NCBI RefSeq assembly: GCF_034262375.1
Contig: NZ_CP139558.1
Coordinates: 4,774,001 to 4,838,000, forward strand
Direction of reading: 5' to 3'
Length of the DNA stretch: 64,000 nucleotides
Origin: Mucilaginibacter sabulilitoris
GTDB taxonomy: Bacteria > Bacteroidota > Bacteroidia > Sphingobacteriales > Sphingobacteriaceae
The translations under genes and the position numbers were made by a program. Shown one piece after another: positions 59,433 to 64,000 of this stretch (positions are counted from its first letter, which is position 1; each line of letters opens with the position of its first letter). The notes beneath the pieces are model-generated. The model was not told where the DNA came from, ran no database searches, and saw only the letters and a program-made list of their open reading frames with translations.

Positions 59433-60001
59433 TACAAGATGAATTAAGAAAACAAACAACCTCAGCGCATCAGCAATTAGAAAAACTGGTAGTCGCCCGG
59501 TTAAAAGCTATTCGCAGCAACCAGGATTACGCCAATCTTCTGAAAATATTTTATGCCTATTTTAATCGCCTGGAGGAAGCGATCAAGCCATACATTTCCG
59601 CTGAAGTTCTGCCAGACTATGCAGATCGGAGAAACGCGGTCAGCCTTGCCAATGATATTGTTTCCCTTGGATCAGCAATAACAAAGTTGCCGAAGGTGAC
59701 TATCCCTGTAATTGACAGCACGATTAAAGCCCTCGGTGCATTATATGTAATGGAAGGTTCTGTAATGGGTGGTACAATTATTATCCAGATGCTCGCGAAG
59801 CACGGGGTTACAGAAGGTGTTTCATTTTTTAGTGGGTATGGTTCGGAAACCGGTGCTAAATGGGCATCCTTTGCATCAGTACTCGACCGTTATATTCATG
59901 AGGATTTCGGGCAGGAAGCTATTGAGTCGGCAAACCAAACTTTCTCAAATTTTGCAAATGTTTTCCTGCAATACGAAAACAGGAACTTACAACTAGGATA
60001 G
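59429..60001 (+). CDS. Biliverdin-producing heme oxygenase
   Basis: 190 residues. RKQTTSAHQQLEKL holds the proximal His14 that binds heme iron. KALGALYVMEGSVMGGTIIIQML and GVTEGVSFFSGYGSETGAKWASFASVLDRYI are the distal-helix and C-terminal elements of the bacterial heme oxygenase family (the HemO/BphO group). It opens heme to biliverdin, iron and CO. It is translationally coupled to the CcmD-like gene (ATGA overlap), ending the RND-heme operon. Confidence 0.92.
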   Translation: MIQDELRKQTTSAHQQLEKLVVARLKAIRSNQDYANLLKIFYAYFNRLEEAIKPYISAEVLPDYADRRNAVSLANDIVSLGSAITKLPKVTIPVIDSTIKALGALYVMEGSVMGGTIIIQMLAKHGVTEGVSFFSGYGSETGAKWASFASVLDRYIHEDFGQEAIESANQTFSNFANVFLQYENRNLQLG

Positions 60002-60025
60002 TCCCATCTTTCCTCACCCTCAAAT

Positions 60026-60187
60026 TGGTAAATTAATGGAATTGTTAATCCTAAAACGAACATAAAACCTATGACCAGACTAACTTATCGGGTTGAGGAA
60101 TTAAGTGCAACCAGTGGTTCTATCATTTTTGAATGGAAAAAGATTCATCTGTCTATTCCCGTTTACACTATCAAATATCGACCTTAA
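60026..60187 (+). pseudogene. Fragment resembling the C-terminus of a DUF2911-type protein
   Basis: A frame of about 50 codons ends at 60187. From an ATG at 60071 it reads MTRLTYRVEELSATSGSIIFEWKKIHLSIPV, with the pattern LTYRVEEL...GSIIFEWKKIHLSIPV like the last two strands of DUF2911 proteins (F-x-x-x-x-E...L-x-x-x-W-x-x-x-x-v-x-x-P). It is too short to be a full member, so I read it as a remnant. Confidence 0.3.
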
Positions 60188-60258
60188 AATGGACATAGAC
60201 TAAAATACCCAGCACTTCCATTATCTAATTAACATTACTGATTTAAATTTAGAATACA

Positions 60259-61020
60259 ATGAAAACAAAAGTAAGCTTAGATGAAAACTCCAAATCTAGA
60301 AGAACTTTTTTAACAAATATGACAGCAGCCATTACAGCAATTTCGCTATCTCCAATTTCGTCCTTTTCCCAATCTTTAAATTTGCCAAATAGAAACGCAC
60401 AGAATGGAAAGTTGACGCTAGGGATGGTAGTTTTCGAGGGATTCGAGTTACTAGACGCTTTCGGACCACTTCAAATGTTCGGTATCCTACGGGATAAAGT
60501 ATCGATTGTCATTATTGGAGAAAAAGGAGAAACCGTTAAAAGCAATGCCGGGCCTGTATTGAAACTAGATTATACTTTTTCAACCGCGCCTAAGATTGAT
60601 ATCGTAATGATTCCAGGGGGTATAGGAACACGGCGTGAGGTTAACAACGAAGCATTTTTAACTGCTTTTAAAGCACTTGCTGATGCAGCACCTAAAGTAG
60701 CAACTATTTGTACAGGTTCGGCAGTTCTTGCAAAAACCGGACTTTTAGACGGTCATAAAGCAACAACAAACAAACTTGCTTATGCTTGGGCGACCAGCCA
60801 GAGCGATAAAGTCGGTTGGATTCCAGAAGCAAGATGGGTAGAAGATGGCAAGTTCTTCACATCATCAGGGATATCAGCGGGCATTGATATGGCGCTCGGG
60901 CTTATTGCAAATATGTTTGGGAAAGACACCGCAGTTAGGGTCGCGAACGTAGCTGAATACGTATGGAATGATGATCCGCTTAACGATCCGTTCGCAAAAA
61001 TGAATGGACTTATTAAATAA
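60259..61020 (+). CDS. Secreted DJ-1/PfpI-family protein (isonitrile hydratase-like), Tat-type leader
   Basis: 253 residues. The leader SRRTFLTNMTAAITAISLSPISSFSQ has twin arginines and a hydrophobic core, suggesting Tat export. The body LTLGMVVFEGFELLDAFGPLQMFGIL and KVATICTGSAVLAKTGLLDGHKATTNKLAYAWATSQ carries the elbow Cys in TICTGSA. This is the GlxA/InhA-like branch of DJ-1/PfpI, without an AraC domain. Catalysis (hydratase, glyoxalase or chaperone-like) is not decided by sequence. Confidence 0.87.
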   Translation: MKTKVSLDENSKSRRTFLTNMTAAITAISLSPISSFSQSLNLPNRNAQNGKLTLGMVVFEGFELLDAFGPLQMFGILRDKVSIVIIGEKGETVKSNAGPVLKLDYTFSTAPKIDIVMIPGGIGTRREVNNEAFLTAFKALADAAPKVATICTGSAVLAKTGLLDGHKATTNKLAYAWATSQSDKVGWIPEARWVEDGKFFTSSGISAGIDMALGLIANMFGKDTAVRVANVAEYVWNDDPLNDPFAKMNGLIK

Positions 61021-61068
61021 AAAACGTCAGCATTTTTTTCCCCTAGATAGTTTCTTATAGATTCTGCA

Positions 61069-61161
61069 TTAAAGAAATTGAGCTTTTTCGCCGAATTCAC
61101 TGATGACTTTGACGTAGCCTTTAAGCTGGTCATTGATACTGAATTTCTTACCAAATGGTAA
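61069..61161 (-). pseudogene. Short orphan coding remnant
   Basis: On the minus strand a 30-codon stretch between stops reads LPFGKKFSINDQLKGYVKVI then SEFGEKAQFL. It looks protein-derived but has no start codon, and I do not recognise the family. Confidence 0.2.
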
Positions 61162-61206
61162 TGGTTAAATGCCTGGCACTCCTGAACTTTGAGCAAATTA
61201 AAAGTT

Positions 61207-62232
61207 ATGAATAACAGAAAAGTTTTGCTTACCGGGGTGACAGGTTTTTTAGGCTCACACACGGCGATACAGCTATTAAATAAGGGGTACGAAGTAATTG
61301 GAACAGTACGGGCTAAGAATAGAATCAATTCTATCAGAAATGTGATTGCTGCCCATACCGACCAGAACCATAAACTCAGTTTTGTAGTAGCTGACTTAAG
61401 CGACAAGGAAATTTGGACAGAACTAACCCAAGGCGTGGAATTTGTACAGCATGTCGCGTCTCCATTTCCAAGGGAATTGCCTAAACATGAAGATGAGTTG
61501 ATCGTTCCTGCTAAAAACGGAACATTAAATATTTTAAACGCCGCGGCAGCAAACAACGTCAAACGCGTGGTGATGACTTCATCGCTGGCAGCGATAGCAT
61601 ATGGGAAATCTAAAGAGGAATTTGATAAAGTATTTAATGAAAATGACTGGACGGATATAAACCAAAAAAAAGATATTACACCTTATTTAAAGAGTAAAAC
61701 TATTGCTGAAAAAGCCGCCTGGGATATTATCCGAGATACCCCATCTACTTTAGAATTGGTAACCGTATGCCCCGGTGCTATACTCGGGCCTGTGATTGAG
61801 CAAGATTTTGGCACCTCCGCGAATATTGTCATTTCCTTATTAAATGGCAGTTATCCAGCAATACCGAAAATTGGGTTTGACATTGTTGATGTACGTTCCG
61901 TCGCTGATTTGCTGATCAGGGCAATGGAAATACCAAAAGCAGCTGGCAACAGGTATATCGCCGCATCAGAATATTTGACAATGAAAGAAGTTTCCGGCAT
62001 ATTAAAAGAGCACTATCCCGAACGAAAAATACCTACTGCAGAATTTCCTAATTTTGTAACCAGAGTGATTGCTATGTTTCGGCCTGAGCTAGAACCCGTA
62101 TTGCTCGAAATGAAAAGGAGAAAAACAGATATAAGCAAGGCCATAAATGAACTGCAATGGCAGCCTATATCCGCGAGGGAAGCGGTAGTCGCCTGCGCAG
62201 AAAGCGTTTTAGAACATAAAATAGTGATCTAA
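61207..62232 (+). CDS. NAD-dependent epimerase/reductase, dihydroflavonol 4-reductase-like
   Basis: About 341 residues from the ATG at 61207; an earlier TTG at 61189 is less likely. The Rossmann motif VLLTGVTGFLGSHTAIQLLNKGYEVIGTVR is at the N-terminus and the catalytic Tyr-x-x-x-Lys in TPYLKSKTIAEKAAW, after MTSSLAAIAYG with the active Ser. This is the extended short-chain dehydrogenase group that reduces ketones or aldehydes with NADPH (DFR/methylglyoxal-reductase-like). The stop overlaps the start of the Crp-like gene (TAATG), so the regulator is coexpressed. Confidence 0.9.
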   Translation: MNNRKVLLTGVTGFLGSHTAIQLLNKGYEVIGTVRAKNRINSIRNVIAAHTDQNHKLSFVVADLSDKEIWTELTQGVEFVQHVASPFPRELPKHEDELIVPAKNGTLNILNAAAANNVKRVVMTSSLAAIAYGKSKEEFDKVFNENDWTDINQKKDITPYLKSKTIAEKAAWDIIRDTPSTLELVTVCPGAILGPVIEQDFGTSANIVISLLNGSYPAIPKIGFDIVDVRSVADLLIRAMEIPKAAGNRYIAASEYLTMKEVSGILKEHYPERKIPTAEFPNFVTRVIAMFRPELEPVLLEMKRRKTDISKAINELQWQPISAREAVVACAESVLEHKIVI

Positions 62233-62807
62233 TGGAAAATTTAAAGTCAGCTTTAGCCTTTGGAGGCATTTTGGCCCGTGAGGACATAGATGCACTATCT
62301 TTAAATTTCAGGTATCGTAAAGTAAAAGCCGGCGAGTATGTACAGGAGCTTCACGAAGTAGCCTGTGATATCATCTTCATCAATAATGGCATTTTAAGAA
62401 TTTTGGGTATAGATGCAGATGGGAACGACGTCACAAAGCATTTTGTGCGTGAAAATCAGTTTTTTGCTAATTTGGAAAGTTACTACACCAAACTGCCAGC
62501 CACTGAAGCCATACAATCGGTAATAGCCAGCGAGATTTATACCATTACCTTAATAACGTTCGAAAGACACCTCAAGGAAATTCCCAATTTGTTCATATTC
62601 TTCAAAAGCGTTAGCGAAGCTACGTTGCTAAACAAAATTAAAGACAACGACTTTTTGAATTTTGGTGATGCAAAAACGAAATACCTGGAATTAATGAAAC
62701 GCTACCCCGTGCTAGTGCAGCAGGTTCCCCAGCAGTACATTGCATCTTATTTGAAAATTACCCCGCAGTCGTTGAGCCGTATCAGGAAAGAATTATCCCA
62801 TAATTAA
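62232..62807 (+). CDS. Crp/Fnr-family transcriptional regulator
   Basis: 191 residues. A cNMP-type beta roll (SLNFRYRKVKAGEYVQELHEVACDIIFINNGILRILGIDADGNDVTKHFVRENQFFANLESYYTKLP) is followed by the helix-turn-helix QVPQQYIASYLKITPQSLSRIRKEL. It belongs to the same broad sub-family as the gene at 13315 (both end with QxxASYL...LSRIR). The ATG overlaps the reductase stop by one base, implying that it regulates or responds to that reductase. Confidence 0.9.
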   Translation: MENLKSALAFGGILAREDIDALSLNFRYRKVKAGEYVQELHEVACDIIFINNGILRILGIDADGNDVTKHFVRENQFFANLESYYTKLPATEAIQSVIASEIYTITLITFERHLKEIPNLFIFFKSVSEATLLNKIKDNDFLNFGDAKTKYLELMKRYPVLVQQVPQQYIASYLKITPQSLSRIRKELSHN

Positions 62808-62887
62808 ATATTTGCTCCTTAGAAATTACGGGCGGCATGCTTAATCATTGCCTTTAATTTCAATTTTTTAGATTTATGGGGGTTAGG

Positions 62888-63694
62888 CTAATAAATTGTC
62901 TTTATGATCCTTTCAGTTCCCACTAGCAAATCCTCTATTTCAGAAGCGCTGGGCGCCTTTTTTGTGTTTTTAACACAAAGATCGCGCAGGTCTATAAGGT
63001 ATTGAATTTGCCTTCCTGTTCCAAAATCATATACCTCAGCTTTTTGTAATAATTCATTATAATCCTTCAATACCGGGTTTTTCTTAGGCAACTTAAGATC
63101 ATACTTGGCCCGAAGGGTTTCAAAGTGCTGTTGAATAATAGCGCTGCAAACACCACCGGCAGAACGGGCGAGTCCGTTTTTGGCAAGTTCATTTGCCGCG
63201 ACAAGCATCTTATCAAGCAAATCAGCTTGTAATATTTCGCTTATTTCCGTTATTGTACTTTCCAGGCGAACAGTTACCGAATCGAAAATATTGAGCTGTT
63301 GCTGAACTAAAGGAATTACATCGACTGGCCCGACAATTACTTTTTTATCAAATCCGGATGTAACAAACGTATTTCTAAGATAATCCTCTATGGTATAATT
63401 TTCCTTTTTTATTTCCTTACGGGTCTTAGGTACTTCATACAGTGCCATAAAATCATTAAGCCGAAGCGGTAGAAATCACCTGATGACGATTTGGGCTTCT
63501 GAATACCAGGCCTGATAGGTATTACTAAAAATGGGCAATGATTTTTTGAAAGTCTCAAAATCCTTTTTCAAGTTATTTGTAAAATGAGCTTCCATTTGCT
63601 CAGGATAAACTTCAACCTGAATGGCATTAACAAGATTCACTCCCTGATTACGAAGTCTTTTAATATCGATAGCAAGTTGTTCCGTTTGTTTCAT
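62888..63694 (-). pseudogene. HEPN-like (DUF4145-style) protein interrupted by an in-frame TGA
   Basis: The frame from 63694 reads MKQTEQLAIDIKRLRNQGVNLVNAIQVEVY...FSNTYQAWYSEAQIVIR and hits TGA at 63476-63478. The same frame continues FLPLRLNDFMALYEVPKTRK then EIKKENYTIEDYLRNTFV, on to 62888. YQxWYSEAxxVIR...LPxRLxDFxxLY is one familiar continuous motif, so both parts form one gene of about 268 codons. The end (IQYLIDLRDLCVKNTKKAPSASEIEDLLVGTERIIKTIY) resembles HEPN-like C-termini with the RNase His replaced by Lys. A stop mutation or an assembly error are both possible. Confidence 0.65.
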
Positions 63695-63870
63695 AGGCAG
63701 CTAATTTAGCGAGGTATATAATCAACACCAATGAAATTTTATCGTTTGAATGCTATTAGAGAGATTACTGCTGTAAATCAAGAGCATATTTTTTCCAAAA
63801 ATGTCATGAAGATATTTTCGTACTGAAACGCTGGATCAATATTTCAAATCCATACCTCATGAAAATTACA

Positions 63871-63909
63871 CAAATGGCCTAAACTGTATAATTTATGTCC
63901 TTTGAGACA
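63871..63909 (+). promoter_or_regulatory. Conserved leader/promoter of the second GlxA-type gene
   Basis: ATGGCCTAAA then TTTATGTCCTTTGAGACA, matching 51006-51044 (minus strand) at about 32 of 39 bases. The embedded frame MSFETAAISTKFEL stops at a TGA overlapping the ATG at 63937. Confidence 0.6.
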
Positions 63910-63936
63910 GCCGCAATAAGTACTAAGTTTGAGTTA

Positions 63937-64000
63937 TGAATCAAGACATTGCATATCCAGGCAAAAAGCGTGTCATCATTATAGCCATGACGGGCAACAT
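63937..64000 (+). CDS. GlxA-type (DJ-1/PfpI-AraC) regulator, 5' end only
   Basis: An ATG at 63937 opens MNQDIAYPGKKRVIIIAMTGN to the window edge. KKRVIIIAMTGN parallels KKKVVIVAMTGR at the start of the GlxA-type regulator at 49902-50978, and the upstream leader is conserved, so this is a paralogue whose body lies outside the window. Confidence 0.7.

Noticed and set aside
60780..61562. A 260-codon minus-strand frame opposite the DJ-1/PfpI and reductase genes
   Set aside because: It is the antisense shadow of two well-supported plus-strand genes; only the short intergenic piece (61069-61161), in another frame, looks protein-like.
1..64000. CRISPR array
   Set aside because: No set of regularly spaced identical repeats of 20-40 bp was seen; the only tandem repeats are the 11-bp and 16-bp units described.
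1..64000. rRNA operon
   Set aside because: No stretch resembles 16S, 23S or 5S rRNA.

Overview
The window comes from a Bacteroidota chromosome, most likely family Sphingobacteriaceae (Mucilaginibacter- or Pedobacter-like). The signs are a SusC-type TonB receptor, other TonB receptors with carboxypeptidase-regulatory N-domains, a DUF4249/receptor pair, LytS/LytTR signalling, PRTRC plasmid/ICE genes, A-rich leaders without Shine-Dalgarno sequences, and moderate-to-low GC. This assignment is inference from gene content.

Layout. 1-5938: sugar-uptake locus on the minus strand (partial SusC, MFS sugar porter, type I phosphomannose isomerase) behind TATGTACATA palindromes. 6357-8465: small accessory patch with a Fic enzyme, a TIR-domain gene broken by a one-base frameshift, and the wreck of a membrane-anchored regulator. 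8595-11033: large TonB receptor. 11713-17260: SnoaL-like proteins, a Crp/Fnr regulator, a more GC-rich trio (quinone oxidoreductase, TauE/SafE, AhpD-like) and duplicated remnants. Paired Crp/Fnr-type boxes lie about 90 bp upstream of both the SnoaL and AhpD genes. 17351-30480: integrase remnants, tandem 11-bp arm-like repeats and a repeated tRNA-end core bracket a segment with an S1/P1 nuclease, a PHP hydrolase, lipoproteins, a TonB receptor/DUF4249 pair and a LytS/LytTR system.

30803-43960 is a defence and mobile-element island: AbiEi/AbiEii toxin-antitoxin, an ISL3-family insertion sequence with 26-bp inverted repeats that truncates a PRTRC cassette (proteins B, F, C, E plus SSB), an ApeA-like HEPN protein, a frameshifted DUF4935-type PIN protein, and an unrecognised two-gene unit (a proteasome-like Ntn-hydrolase with TPR tail plus a protein carrying a GFEHIRLRH motif). 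The two-gene unit is my best candidate for an undescribed system.

43982-60001 is a respiratory, heme and efflux block. Two transcription units diverge around a GlxA-type regulator and a TetR regulator, and both carry the same long palindrome in front of the first gene. The left unit encodes two DUF3817 proteins, a lipoprotein, SCO, a di-heme peroxidase, membrane proteins, DUF4202 and a rhodanese. The right unit encodes DUF420, an RND tripartite pump, CcmC/CcsA-like and CcmD-like proteins and heme oxygenase. 60259-64000: secreted DJ-1/PfpI protein, NAD-dependent reductase with its own Crp-like regulator, a HEPN-like gene split by an in-frame TGA, and the start of a second GlxA-type regulator.

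Several genes are broken by single-base homopolymer changes or single stop codons (TIR, integrase, PRTRC F, PIN, HEPN-like). Real decay in accessory DNA or assembly error would both explain this.
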